This document shows positions 26,660-35,473 of a DNA stretch of 44,518 nt, piece after piece. Numbering within the stretch: position 1 is the first letter of the stretch; each line of letters opens with the position of its first letter. A model generated the notes under the pieces. The model saw only the letters and a program-made list of their open reading frames with translations. It was not told the DNA's origin and did no database searches. The translations under genes and the position numbers were made by a program. This DNA comes from SHLQ01 sp047638715 (GTDB lineage Bacteria; Actinomycetota; Acidimicrobiia; Acidimicrobiales; SHLQ01): NCBI GenBank assembly GCA_047638715.1, contig JBLIMK010000014.1, positions 1 to 44,518 on the forward strand, read 5' to 3'.

Positions 26660-28645
26660 ATGAGCGAAAACTGGGTCGGGCCTGGCTGGTGGATGGCCAG
26701 CGACGGGAAGTGGTATCCACCCCGCGTCACGGCTGACGCCAAGGAGGCCGCGAGCGGAGCTGGCTCGACGCGCTGGAGCCGACGTACGCCTGATGGTGAG
26801 CCGATTCCGGGTTCGAGGCCCATGAGCTTGTCTGAGGAACAAGCGGAACTTCTCGCGACTCGTGCCGAACGGGCAGCTTCCGTGGCGAACAGGCCAGCGC
26901 CGGTTAGCCGGGAAGCCAAAGAGTCTCTAGAAATAGTCGAGCTCGATGAGCCGATCGATCTTCGATCGGGCGCGCAAGCGACATCCGACCTGCGGCCGGC
27001 GTCGATCGAAAACGTTCCCAGCTTTGTTGCGATCGAGGGCGCCGGTGTTTCATTCGAAGGCGCCGCCGAGGCCCATGCTGTGTCGCCCCCGGCCGCTTTC
27101 ACCGGGCCCCCGTCGGGCCGCCTCGGTTTTCTAGAGTCTGCGCTACCTGCACCATCGTTCGATAGGGCAGACCTGCCAAATCTGCCAGAAATCCCGACGA
27201 TGGCAGAGGTGCCCGACTCACAAATGCTCACGTCGCTCGACGATCGCGTCGATGACAGGGGTATCGACACCACGGACACAGGCTCGGAGGTCGACATCTA
27301 CGCGGGCCACACCCCAATAGACGAGGTCAAAGATGACACGTCCGGTCTTCAGCGCGGGGAGCCTCGGGTAGCACCGCGTCTGTCGATTGCTATGAACGGC
27401 GCTCCATCTGCTGCCCCCAATCGCGCTGCACCGGCGCCGCTGGTCCACGCGGTCCTTCCGGCCCTTGTCGAGCGGGCGCCTGAACGGAGTAGATCTGGCC
27501 CGATTTTGCTCGCACTCGCGACGGCACTCGCGATCGCATCCGGTGTGCTCGGCGCTCTCTGGATGCGGGACCGCTCCGACGTTGCCGAGCTTCGTGCGGA
27601 GCTCGTACAAGCGGAGGCGCCATCGAACGAGGTGACCCCAGACGTCGATATCGAAGAACTGAACGATCAAATCCGGACGGTCACGCTCGAGAACGAGCGC
27701 CTTCAGCAACAGCTGAACGACATGAGCGCACTCGTTCTGGAACTTCCTGCGGGCCGAGTGATCGAGATCGAGGTGCCGTTCACCCCGATCTTCGCGGATG
27801 AAGAAAACGGCAGGCTTATCGCCATGAGCGCCGATGGTGAGTACATTGTTTGGGGCGAGGGTGTCGACGGGCCGATTACCGATTCCGGCTCGATCGTCGG
27901 AACCCCGACCGGATTGTTCGCCGCAACGCGCAAGGCGTGGGTGACCACGGACACAGGCCGAATCGACGTCTTATCGCTGGTTGCGGACGAGCCAGGGCTT
28001 CCGTCTGTCGAGTTTGGCCCGACCGAGTTTCTTGCCGCCGGAGAGCGCGGCTACTGGACGTTCAACGGCGCGACCGGAGAGGTCGTGCGCCTGCGCAAGA
28101 GCGACGGCGGGATCACCGCTAGCGTGGGCATCCCCGTGCCGGTCATCGACCTGACGATCGGCGCGGGCTCGGTGTGGGCGCTCGGCGACGATGGACGCGT
28201 CTACCGGATCAACACTGCTGACTTCACGGTGCAACCCTTCGATGTTGGAGCCGATCTGATCAGTGTCACTGCCGGTCCCGATGCGCTTTGGACGTTGTCG
28301 GCCGCCGATGGCTCGCTTCGTCGAGTCGATCCGGTCAGCGGCGAGGTTCTCGTGACCGTTCCTGTGGGCAGAGACCCGATCGACGCGACGTTTGCCGGTA
28401 GTTCGGTCTGGGTGGCGCTGCGTTCTGGCGCTTCACTCATCGAGGTCGACACCCGAACGAGCGCCGTGGTGAGCCGGACCACGCTTCAAAGCGAGCCTAC
28501 GGCGTTGCACCAAGGCGATTCTGGCGTGTTTGTTACGACGGAGGGGGAGGTTCGGCTTCTCCAGGTCGCCTCGCTCACCGCTCCCAATACATTGGGCGAC
28601 GATGCGGATTCGGCCGAGGACGCAACCGACGACGCCGACTCGTGA
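26660..28645 (+). CDS. Membrane-anchored beta-propeller protein with GWW motif
   Basis: A 661-residue protein from ATG 26660. The N-terminus carries VGPGWWMASDGKWYPP, a short Trp-rich module (DUF2510-like) that I associate with Acidimicrobiia. About 250 residues of low-complexity cytosolic sequence follow, then one membrane helix at about 283-303 (ILLALATALAIASGVLGALWM) and a coiled coil (about 308-355, DIEELNDQIRTVTLENERLQQQ). The outer part (about 370-640) shows repeats such as GAGSVWALGDDGRVYRINTA and GPDALWTLSAADGSLRRVDP, typical of YVTN/NHL-type propeller blades. Topology and motifs suggest an envelope protein that senses or scaffolds; the function is unknown. Its stop overlaps the methyltransferase start (GTGA). 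Confidence 0.7.
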   Translation: MSENWVGPGWWMASDGKWYPPRVTADAKEAASGAGSTRWSRRTPDGEPIPGSRPMSLSEEQAELLATRAERAASVANRPAPVSREAKESLEIVELDEPIDLRSGAQATSDLRPASIENVPSFVAIEGAGVSFEGAAEAHAVSPPAAFTGPPSGRLGFLESALPAPSFDRADLPNLPEIPTMAEVPDSQMLTSLDDRVDDRGIDTTDTGSEVDIYAGHTPIDEVKDDTSGLQRGEPRVAPRLSIAMNGAPSAAPNRAAPAPLVHAVLPALVERAPERSRSGPILLALATALAIASGVLGALWMRDRSDVAELRAELVQAEAPSNEVTPDVDIEELNDQIRTVTLENERLQQQLNDMSALVLELPAGRVIEIEVPFTPIFADEENGRLIAMSADGEYIVWGEGVDGPITDSGSIVGTPTGLFAATRKAWVTTDTGRIDVLSLVADEPGLPSVEFGPTEFLAAGERGYWTFNGATGEVVRLRKSDGGITASVGIPVPVIDLTIGAGSVWALGDDGRVYRINTADFTVQPFDVGADLISVTAGPDALWTLSAADGSLRRVDPVSGEVLVTVPVGRDPIDATFAGSSVWVALRSGASLIEVDTRTSAVVSRTTLQSEPTALHQGDSGVFVTTEGEVRLLQVASLTAPNTLGDDADSAEDATDDADS

Positions 28646-29412
28646 CGAACGACGGCGCGCTGGCCGGACTCGATCAACAGGGCGCACCATCGTTATGGGA
28701 AGAGCACGCCGACTGGTGGCAGCGCGAGTTCACCGAGGGTGCCGACCCAGAATATGAAGAGCAGATTCTGCCGCTTGCTCGCCAACTCCTCCATGGCTAC
28801 GAGATGGTGCTCGATCTCGGAGCCGGCGAAGGACAGATCGCGCGCCTAGTTTCCAGCGATGGTGCGAAGGTTGTCGGCGTCGATCCGACCTGGACACAGG
28901 TGCAGGTGGCGTCGGAACGTGCCGGCGGTCCGAGTTACGCGGTCGCTGGCGCTGCCGAATTGCCTCATCCCGATGCAACGTTTGATGCGGTCGTCGCGTG
29001 TTTGGTGTTCGAGCACATCGATCCGCTCGAGCCAGCGGTGGCCGAGGTGGCGAGAGTCCTTCGACCAGGGGGACGATTCGCCTTCTTCTTGAACCATCCT
29101 CTCTTGCAGACGCCGGGAAGCGGATGGATCGACGATCACATGATCGAACCGCCCGAGCAATACTGGCGGATCGGCGATTATCTGATGGAGTCGTCGACCG
29201 TCGAGGAAGTGCACAAGGACGTGTTCATTCCCTTCGTGCACCGGCCGCTCCATCGATACGTCAACACGCTCGCTGCTCATGGGTTGGCGCTGCGCGAGAT
29301 GCACGAGCCTTCGCCTCCACAGGGATTCTTGGACAAGTCGCCGTTTTATGCCGCCGCCGCGGCAATTCCGCGACTCTTGGTTTTGGTATGCGAGCGAGAG
29401 GCGACCCAATGA
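28642..29412 (+). CDS. Class I SAM-dependent methyltransferase (Methyltransf_11 type)
   Basis: A 256-residue protein starting with GTG 28642, which overlaps the previous stop. Motif I is VLDLGAGEGQIARLV, motif II GVDPTW, then AELPHPDATFDAVVACLVFEHI (post-motif acidic and motif IV region) and EVARVLRPGGRFAFFLNHPLL. The N-terminal WEEHADWWQREFTEGADPEY is a common substrate-side lead-in. The substrate is unknown. Its stop overlaps the rapZ start (ATGA), so the propeller protein, methyltransferase and rapZ form one tightly coupled unit. Confidence 0.88.
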   Translation: MTNDGALAGLDQQGAPSLWEEHADWWQREFTEGADPEYEEQILPLARQLLHGYEMVLDLGAGEGQIARLVSSDGAKVVGVDPTWTQVQVASERAGGPSYAVAGAAELPHPDATFDAVVACLVFEHIDPLEPAVAEVARVLRPGGRFAFFLNHPLLQTPGSGWIDDHMIEPPEQYWRIGDYLMESSTVEEVHKDVFIPFVHRPLHRYVNTLAAHGLALREMHEPSPPQGFLDKSPFYAAAAAIPRLLVLVCEREATQ

Positions 29413-30272
29413 GCGAATTCTTGGTCGTGACAGGCAACTCTGGGGCCGGAAGGTCGCACGCCGCGAACGTGCTTGAAGATCTTGGATGGTTCGTCATCGA
29501 CAACCTGCCACCCGCACTGATTTCCAAGGTCGGCGAACTGGCAGATGCGCCCGGGTCGAGCATTGCGAACGTGGCGCTCGCTGTGCCCGGCGGATCGAAC
29601 GTCGGCGAGTTGCTCGAAGCCATCGCGGCCTTGCGTAGTTCGGGAGCGCGGGTCCGAATTCTGTTTCTCGAAGCATCGACGGCACGGTTGGTGCAGCGGT
29701 ACGAGTCCACGAGGCGCCGGCATCCGTTCGGCGACATGGGGCTGACCGAGGCGATCGAGGGCGAACGAGTCGCGCTCGAAGCGGTGAAGGCAGAGAGCGA
29801 TGTCGCCATCGATACCTCCGATCTCAACGTGCATCAGCTCCGAGATCGTTTGGTTGAACTGTTTGGAACGGACTCTCCGAGCGGCGGGATGCAGACGAAG
29901 ATCATTTCGTTTGGCTACAAGCACGGGCTGCCGCTCGATGTCGACATCGTCTTCGATTGCAGGTTCCTTCCGAACCCACATTGGGTTGAAGAACTCCGAC
30001 CCCTCACCGGTGTTGATGCTCCCGTTCGCGAGTACGTCTTGGCTCAACCGCTGACGGCCGCGTTCCTCGAGCGGATGGAGCGAATGCTTGGGCTGGTGAT
30101 GCCCGCCTACGTGCAAGAGGGCAAGTCGTATCTCACCATCGCTTTCGGATGTACTGGTGGGCAGCATCGATCGGTTGCCATTGCCGAAGAGGTCGCCTCA
30201 ATTCTGGGTCGGACCGGGCACGAACCGACCGTCCAGCACCGTGATGTGGCCAAGGCGTCTAGCTCAGGCTGA
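29409..30272 (+). CDS. rapZ: RapZ/YvcJ-family nucleotide-binding protein
   Basis: A 287-residue protein from ATG 29409. Walker A is TGNSGAGRSHAANVLEDLGW, with Arg where the classic motif has Lys; GAGRS is usual in actinobacterial members. The conserved FVIDNLPPALI follows, and the C-terminal half has RFLPNPHWVEELRPLTGVD and the family end YLTIAFGCTGGQHRSVAIAE. In E. coli RapZ controls GlmZ small-RNA decay; the actinobacterial role is less defined, but members bind and hydrolyse nucleotides. The usual next genes yvcK and whiA are missing; the gap gene follows after 139 bp. Confidence 0.94.
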   Translation: MSEFLVVTGNSGAGRSHAANVLEDLGWFVIDNLPPALISKVGELADAPGSSIANVALAVPGGSNVGELLEAIAALRSSGARVRILFLEASTARLVQRYESTRRRHPFGDMGLTEAIEGERVALEAVKAESDVAIDTSDLNVHQLRDRLVELFGTDSPSGGMQTKIISFGYKHGLPLDVDIVFDCRFLPNPHWVEELRPLTGVDAPVREYVLAQPLTAAFLERMERMLGLVMPAYVQEGKSYLTIAFGCTGGQHRSVAIAEEVASILGRTGHEPTVQHRDVAKASSSG

Positions 30273-30411
30273 GAGCCCCCATCTATTCTGGAGATAGACC
30301 GTCTCGCAGGCCCATGCAATTCGTATGCGACATCGGTCCTGTCGGCGCTGTATGGCGGGTCCTGCGCTGTAGACACAGAGGGAAGACACGCCCCCGAAAG
30401 GACGAGCATCA

Positions 30412-31449
30412 ATGACCGTTCGTGTAGCTATCAATGGCTTTGGCCGCATTGGCCGCAACTATCTCCGAGCCGCAAAGGCCACCAACGCCGACGTAGAATT
30501 CGTTGTTGTAAACGATCTCGGATCCATCGAGATGATGGCCTCACTGTTGCAAAACGACAGCGTCCACGGCCGGTTCCCGGAAAAGATTTCGGCCGGCAAG
30601 AAAGAACTGCGAGTCGGCAGCGATCGCATCATCGTGCTCTGCGAGCGCAACCCCGAGAACCTTCCTTGGGAAGAACTGAAGATCGATGTTGTCATCGAGT
30701 CGACGGGTGTCTTCAACTCTAAGGAAGCCGCAAGTGCGCACCTCCGAGCTGGCGCCAAGAAGGTGCTCATCTCGGCGCCGGCCACCTGTGACGCCACGTT
30801 CGTGCTCGGGGTCAACGACGACACGTACAACCCCGCCAAGCACCACGTCATCTCGAACGCTTCGTGCACGACGAACTGTTTCGTGCCGATGGTGAAGGTG
30901 CTCGACGATGCGTTCGGCATCGTCGAGGGTCTCATGACCACCGCTCATGGCTACACGGGTGATCAAAACATCGTCGATGGTCCACATTCGAAAGATCCGC
31001 GGCGTGCCCGCGCTGCGGCCGTGAACATCGTCCCGACGAGCACTGGGGCTGCGAGTTCCGCTGGAGTCGTGCTCAAGAACATGGCTGGCAAGCTCGACGG
31101 CATGGCGCTCCGAGTGCCGATTCCCGACGGTTCACTCACCGATTTCACTGCTGTGCTGAAGAAGCCTGCGACGGTCGAACAGATCAACGCTGCGTTCAAG
31201 GCTGCTTCCACCAAGGGTCCGATGAAGAAGGTTCTCGACTACACCGATGAACCCCTCGTTTCCTCCGACATCGTTGGTCGAACAGCTTCGTGCACGTTTG
31301 ACTCCGGTCTAACCATGAGCCTGGGTACGCTCGTGAAGATCGCGGGCTGGTACGACAACGAGATGGGTTACTCCGCTCGCCTCGTCGAACTGACCGAGAT
31401 CGTGGGCAAGAAGAAGGCTCCCGCAAAGAAGACCCCAGCTAAGAAGTAG
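30412..31449 (+). CDS. gap: Glyceraldehyde-3-phosphate dehydrogenase, type I
   Basis: A 345-residue glycolytic enzyme that oxidises glyceraldehyde 3-phosphate with NAD. The Rossmann start is VAINGFGRIGRNYLRAA, and VVNDLGS keeps the Asp typical of NAD-preferring enzymes. The catalytic site SNASCTTNC has C152, followed by TTAHGYTGDQN (His and Thr region) and WYDNEMGYSARLVEL. It ends in an unusual Lys/Ala/Pro tail (KKKAPAKKTPAKK), about ten residues beyond the normal end. Upstream 30273-30411 has no gene and should contain the operon promoter; AAAGGA (30396-30401) precedes the ATG. It is the first gene of gap-pgk-tpiA. Confidence 0.97.
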   Translation: MTVRVAINGFGRIGRNYLRAAKATNADVEFVVVNDLGSIEMMASLLQNDSVHGRFPEKISAGKKELRVGSDRIIVLCERNPENLPWEELKIDVVIESTGVFNSKEAASAHLRAGAKKVLISAPATCDATFVLGVNDDTYNPAKHHVISNASCTTNCFVPMVKVLDDAFGIVEGLMTTAHGYTGDQNIVDGPHSKDPRRARAAAVNIVPTSTGAASSAGVVLKNMAGKLDGMALRVPIPDGSLTDFTAVLKKPATVEQINAAFKAASTKGPMKKVLDYTDEPLVSSDIVGRTASCTFDSGLTMSLGTLVKIAGWYDNEMGYSARLVELTEIVGKKKAPAKKTPAKK

Positions 31450-31515
31450 CGATACTGCACGCGTGCAATCCGCACGTCGGCAAGCTGCATCAAAAGAAGA
31501 AAGCGTCGCTAACTC

Positions 31516-32643
31516 GTGAGCGTTCCACAACTCGAAGATCTGGGAGACGTCAACGGCAAGAAGGTTCTGGTTCGAACCGACTTCAACGTGCCGTTGATCG
31601 ATGGTGAGATCACCGACGACCTTCGCGTCCGAGCGGCACTACCGACACTGCGTTGGCTTCAAGATCACGGTGCCGAAGTCACGGCGATGAGCCACCTCGG
31701 GCGTCCGAAGGGCGAGCCGAACCCTGCGTTCAGTATCGCTCCGGTTCGCCAGCGCCTCGAGTCACTTCTTCCTGGCATTCAGCTTCTCGACAACTTGCGC
31801 TTCGATCCAGGCGAGACCTCGAACGATCCGGCCTTCGTGCAGCAGCTGATCGAAGGACAAGACCTGTACGTCAACGACGCGTTCGGTGCGTCGCATCGCG
31901 CACATGCGTCGATCGTTGGGCCGCCGCAGCATCTGCCGTCGGCTGCCGGCCGGCTCCTCGCCAAAGAGGTCGAGATCCTCATGAGTGTTCGAAATAAGGC
32001 TCGCCGGCCATTCGTTGCGATCATGGGCGGCTCCAAAGTCAGCGACAAGGTCGCCGTTATCGATGCGCTCGCCGAGCGGGTCGACACGCTACTCATCGGT
32101 GGTGGAATGGCGTTCACGTTCTTCGCTGCCATGGGGCATCCGGTCGGGAACTCACTGCTCGAAGAATCGATGGTCGACTACTGCCGCGAGTTGTTGGCAA
32201 GCGACAAACCAATCGTGTTGCCGTCCGACATCACCGCACTCGGACCCGGCGGCGAACTGTTCAACCCTGAGGCTGGGGGAGAGGTTCGCCAGGTCGGCCA
32301 AAGTGTGCCCGAGGGTTGGATGGGCGTCGACATCGGACCAGGCACCGCTGCGGAATTCAGCGACATCATCGCCGAGGCACAAACCGTGTTTTGGAATGGG
32401 CCTCTGGGTGTGTTCGAAGACCCCCGCTTCGAGGCTGGAACAAAACATGTTGCCCATGCCGTTGGTGAGGGGCATGGATTCAGCGTCGTCGGTGGCGGCG
32501 ATAGCGCTGCTGCCGCGAAACAGTTCGGTGTCGCCGAAGATATGGACCACGTGTCGACCGGCGGTGGCGCATCGCTCGAACTCTTGGATAAGGGCGATCT
32601 TCCCGGTCTTGCCGCTCTCCGTGGAGAGTTCGCCCAAGGCTGA
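31516..32643 (+). CDS. pgk: Phosphoglycerate kinase
   Basis: A 375-residue enzyme, slightly shorter than the usual 390-400; GTG start at 31516. The substrate-binding N-domain has VLVRTDFNVPL, MSHLGRPKGEP and LYVNDAFGASHRAHAS. The nucleotide domain has FVAIMGGSKVSDKVAVIDAL, LLIGGGMAFTF, VFWNGPLGVFEDPRF and the final VVGGGDSAAAAKQFG / VSTGGGASLELL. It transfers phosphate from 1,3-bisphosphoglycerate to ADP. It lies 66 bp after gap. Confidence 0.97.
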   Translation: MSVPQLEDLGDVNGKKVLVRTDFNVPLIDGEITDDLRVRAALPTLRWLQDHGAEVTAMSHLGRPKGEPNPAFSIAPVRQRLESLLPGIQLLDNLRFDPGETSNDPAFVQQLIEGQDLYVNDAFGASHRAHASIVGPPQHLPSAAGRLLAKEVEILMSVRNKARRPFVAIMGGSKVSDKVAVIDALAERVDTLLIGGGMAFTFFAAMGHPVGNSLLEESMVDYCRELLASDKPIVLPSDITALGPGGELFNPEAGGEVRQVGQSVPEGWMGVDIGPGTAAEFSDIIAEAQTVFWNGPLGVFEDPRFEAGTKHVAHAVGEGHGFSVVGGGDSAAAAKQFGVAEDMDHVSTGGGASLELLDKGDLPGLAALRGEFAQG

Positions 32644-32736
32644 TAGAAGTAAGCTTCATGTGCCGGATTTCCCCGGCTCTCGTTTCGACTATGCAGCTCT
32701 CGACCGGAAGTGTCGAGCAAGAGAAAGAATCCTTTC

Positions 32737-33513
32737 GTGGCAGACCGCAAGCCATTGATCAGTGGCAACTGGAAGATGAACTTCAATCACTTTGAGGCTA
32801 TCCAGCTCGTGCAGAAGTTGAGTTATGCCCTCACCAGGGACGACGTGGATGCGGTCGATGTGTCGATCCACCCTCCGTTCACTGATCTTCGCTCCGTGCA
32901 GACCGTTCTGGAGGCCGACAAGATTCCGATCTCGTTAGGCGCACAGAATTGCCATTGGGAAGCGAAGGGTGCGTTCACCGGCGAGGTTTCGCCAATAATG
33001 CTCGCGAAGCTCAATGTGTCGTACGTGATTGCGGGGCATAGTGAACGTCGTCAGCTCTTTGGCGAGACGAACGAACAAGTCAACCGCAAGGTCAAGGCAA
33101 TTCTTAAGGCGGAGATGACGCCGATCATGGCGTGCGGCGAGACCCTTGAGCAACGCGAGGCGGGCGAGATGCAGTCGCATATCGATACCCAGATTCGTCA
33201 GGGTCTCGCGAGCGTGAAGGCCGACGACGTCGCCGGCATGGTCATTGCCTACGAGCCGATCTGGGCGATTGGCACGGGCGCTACGGCGACCCCTGACGAT
33301 GCCCAAGAAGTGTGTGCTTTAGTGCGGTCGATCGTGCTCGATTTGTACAACAAACCAACTGCTGACGCCGTTCGAATTCAGTACGGGGGCTCGGTCAAAC
33401 CCGGCACAGCGCCAGAGCTCTTGAACCAACCCGACATCGATGGCGCACTGATCGGTGGTGCAGCGTTATCGTCTGAAGATTTCGCGCACTGCATTCGGTA
33501 CCGACTTCGGTAA
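32737..33513 (+). CDS. tpiA: Triosephosphate isomerase
   Basis: A 258-residue TIM-barrel enzyme interconverting dihydroxyacetone phosphate and glyceraldehyde 3-phosphate. GTG 32737 gives VADRKPLISGNWKMN, fitting the family start; GTG 32710 would add nine residues and cannot be excluded. Catalytic motifs are GNWKMN (Lys), VIAGHSERRQLFGE (His), VIAYEPIWAIGTG (Glu in the active-site motif and the flexible loop), and the phosphate-gripping YGGSVKPG and IGGAAL. It lies 93 bp after pgk. Confidence 0.96.
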   Translation: MADRKPLISGNWKMNFNHFEAIQLVQKLSYALTRDDVDAVDVSIHPPFTDLRSVQTVLEADKIPISLGAQNCHWEAKGAFTGEVSPIMLAKLNVSYVIAGHSERRQLFGETNEQVNRKVKAILKAEMTPIMACGETLEQREAGEMQSHIDTQIRQGLASVKADDVAGMVIAYEPIWAIGTGATATPDDAQEVCALVRSIVLDLYNKPTADAVRIQYGGSVKPGTAPELLNQPDIDGALIGGAALSSEDFAHCIRYRLR

Positions 33514-33538
33514 CATAGCTGGTCGACAAGGAGCGAGA

Positions 33539-33772
33539 ATGTTCTGGTTTGTACTTATCATCCACGTGCTGCTGAGCCTTGGGCTCATCTTTCTCGTGCT
33601 CCTGCACAGCGGTAAAGGCGGCGGCTTGTCCGACATGTTCGGTGGCGGCCTCGGCGCGACGTCGGCAGGATCGACGGTCGTCGAGCAAAACCTGAACCGG
33701 ATCACGGTGCTCGTGGCGACCTCATTTTCGTTCACCACGGTTGCTCTGGCACTCCTCTTCGATTTCGGCTGA
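33539..33772 (+). CDS. secG: Preprotein translocase subunit SecG
   Basis: A 77-residue membrane protein with two hydrophobic segments (residues 2-22 and about 53-75) joined by the Gly-rich loop HSGKGGGLSDMFGGGLGATSAGSTVVEQNLNRIT (motif positions about 23-56). GKGGGL and NLNRIT are diagnostic. ATG 33539 follows AAGGAG (33528-33533). It assists the SecYEG channel. Its position after tpiA is the standard actinobacterial order. Confidence 0.93.
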   Translation: MFWFVLIIHVLLSLGLIFLVLLHSGKGGGLSDMFGGGLGATSAGSTVVEQNLNRITVLVATSFSFTTVALALLFDFG

Positions 33773-33854
33773 TTCTCCCGGTCTTCGCCCTCCAGCGGTG
33801 GTAGCTGGGGCTTCAGCAAACTCAGAAATATGGGTCTGCTGCCGATAGGCGAGG

Positions 33855-35450
33855 GTGTATCGCCCTCTTCGCTCCGTATTTTTCGCGACTGCTGTGCTTG
33901 CTGTTTCGTGCTCCACGACCTCGAGCTCCGATGAAGCACAGCCCGCCGGCACGTCGCCAGGGGCTGTGACGACCACGACCGGGATTCCTGACGTTCTGGC
34001 GTTCGCCGACGTGCCTCTGACCCTTCGCATCAGCGTTCCGACGATGGATTTCATCGAGCCGCACCTCGTCGACGAAACAAACACGGTGCAGGTGATGATC
34101 ACCGATCTGCTTACCGACGGACTCGCGATTCGTCACGCAGCGAGCGGCATCGCTGAGCCCGGAATTGCAAGCTCGTGGTCGACGAGCTCGGACGGCCTGA
34201 GGTGGACATTCATCTTGGGCGATGTCTCTTTCAGCGATGGGACACCGATCTTGGCGGTCGACGTTGTTGCGAGCCTGAACCGGGTTGCAGCGCAGGGGGT
34301 GTCGTCGATCAGTGGCCCGAACCTCTGGCCCATCGTGGGCTGGGAAGATGCTGAGGCCGACTCGGTGGAGGGCATTCTTGCTCTCGATGATTCGACAGTG
34401 CAGCTCACGTTGTCGGAACGATTCGAGCCGTTGGCTCAGGTGCTTTCTGGCGTTTCCTTCGGAATTACTCCTGCCGAGAAGGGGGTTGTCGGCGAACTGC
34501 CGCTCGGTTCCGCCATCGATTTCAAGGCCACAGCATTGTGGGAAGACGGCGTTCGCTTTCAGGCCGAGCAAGTGAACGGCGAGATCTCGACGATCGAATT
34601 GTTCATCGACCCAGACCACACGCTCTTGGCCTCGGGCGAGACCGATCTTTCCGTGTCGTTCGATCCCGATCGACCGTTGGGCGATCTTCGAGGATCGACC
34701 GTGCAGCGTTCGGCGGACGCGTTCTTCGCGATGAATGCGAAGGTCGCTCCGTTCGATGACGTCATGATCCGCCAAGCGATCGTGAAGGTGATTGATCGGG
34801 AGTCGATTCGGGATGAGTTCTTCCCGAATGCTGGCGTCATGCAAGGCTTCGTCCCGCAACAGGTGCTTGGGGGAGTGGCCGATGCTTGCGCATCGTCGTG
34901 TGAGCGAGATCTCGATCAGGCGCAACTTCGCGTCGATGCCTCTCCAAGTCGTGACGTGCCTTTTACGGTTGACTATTTCACCGACCCCGCTTCGTTCGAC
35001 GACTCTGAGCAACGTCTTGCCGAGTTCATTGCCTCGTCGCTGCGCGACGTCGGACTGGTCGCCACTGCTCGATCGCATACTCCTGAAGACTTTGGTTTGC
35101 GGGCGGCTCGTGGTGAGTTGGGACTGTTTCGTTTCGGTTCGGTCTCGACGACGCTGACCGCGGAGGCTGACCTCGGAGCGATGTTCCACACCGCCGGTCG
35201 TGACAACCTCACGGGTACGTCGATCGCGCGCTTCGACGCGCTCATCGCTGCTTCTCGCACGGAGCCGAACCCGGTCGTGCGCGCATCGATCTACGAACAG
35301 GCCGAGCGGGTGCTGTTCGGCCAGGCAGTGGTCTTGCCTTTGGTCGAGTTCCGGCATCACCTCGCATTCGGTCCGACACTCGTTGGCGCTGGACTCGAAC
35401 CCGATGGATCGCTCGACCTCGATGCCATGGAGTTCTCTCCCGAGAACTAA
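33855..35450 (+). CDS. ABC transporter substrate-binding lipoprotein, family 5
   Basis: A 531-residue extracytoplasmic binding protein; GTG start at 33855. A lipoprotein signal ends in LAVSC, with lipidated C19, followed by a Ser/Thr-rich linker (STTSSSDEAQ). The SBP_bac_5 (oligopeptide/nickel/glucoside type) fold is suggested by LLTDGLAIRH, IASSWSTSSDGLRWTFIL, FSDGTPILAVDVVASLNR, FAMNAKVAPFDDVMIRQAIVKVIDRESI and the late YEQAERVLFGQAVVLPL. The cargo is unknown. No permease or ATPase genes are adjacent, so it is an orphan binding protein here. It is convergent with the HNH gene, with 23 bp between them. Confidence 0.87.
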   Translation: MYRPLRSVFFATAVLAVSCSTTSSSDEAQPAGTSPGAVTTTTGIPDVLAFADVPLTLRISVPTMDFIEPHLVDETNTVQVMITDLLTDGLAIRHAASGIAEPGIASSWSTSSDGLRWTFILGDVSFSDGTPILAVDVVASLNRVAAQGVSSISGPNLWPIVGWEDAEADSVEGILALDDSTVQLTLSERFEPLAQVLSGVSFGITPAEKGVVGELPLGSAIDFKATALWEDGVRFQAEQVNGEISTIELFIDPDHTLLASGETDLSVSFDPDRPLGDLRGSTVQRSADAFFAMNAKVAPFDDVMIRQAIVKVIDRESIRDEFFPNAGVMQGFVPQQVLGGVADACASSCERDLDQAQLRVDASPSRDVPFTVDYFTDPASFDDSEQRLAEFIASSLRDVGLVATARSHTPEDFGLRAARGELGLFRFGSVSTTLTAEADLGAMFHTAGRDNLTGTSIARFDALIAASRTEPNPVVRASIYEQAERVLFGQAVVLPLVEFRHHLAFGPTLVGAGLEPDGSLDLDAMEFSPEN

Positions 35451-35473
35451 TTCGGCCTGAGACGCTTCGGGGG

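Noticed and set aside
29430..29465. Apparent loss of the Walker A lysine in RapZ (GAGRS)
   Set aside because: Arg at this position is usual for actinobacterial RapZ/YvcJ proteins, so it is not a defect.
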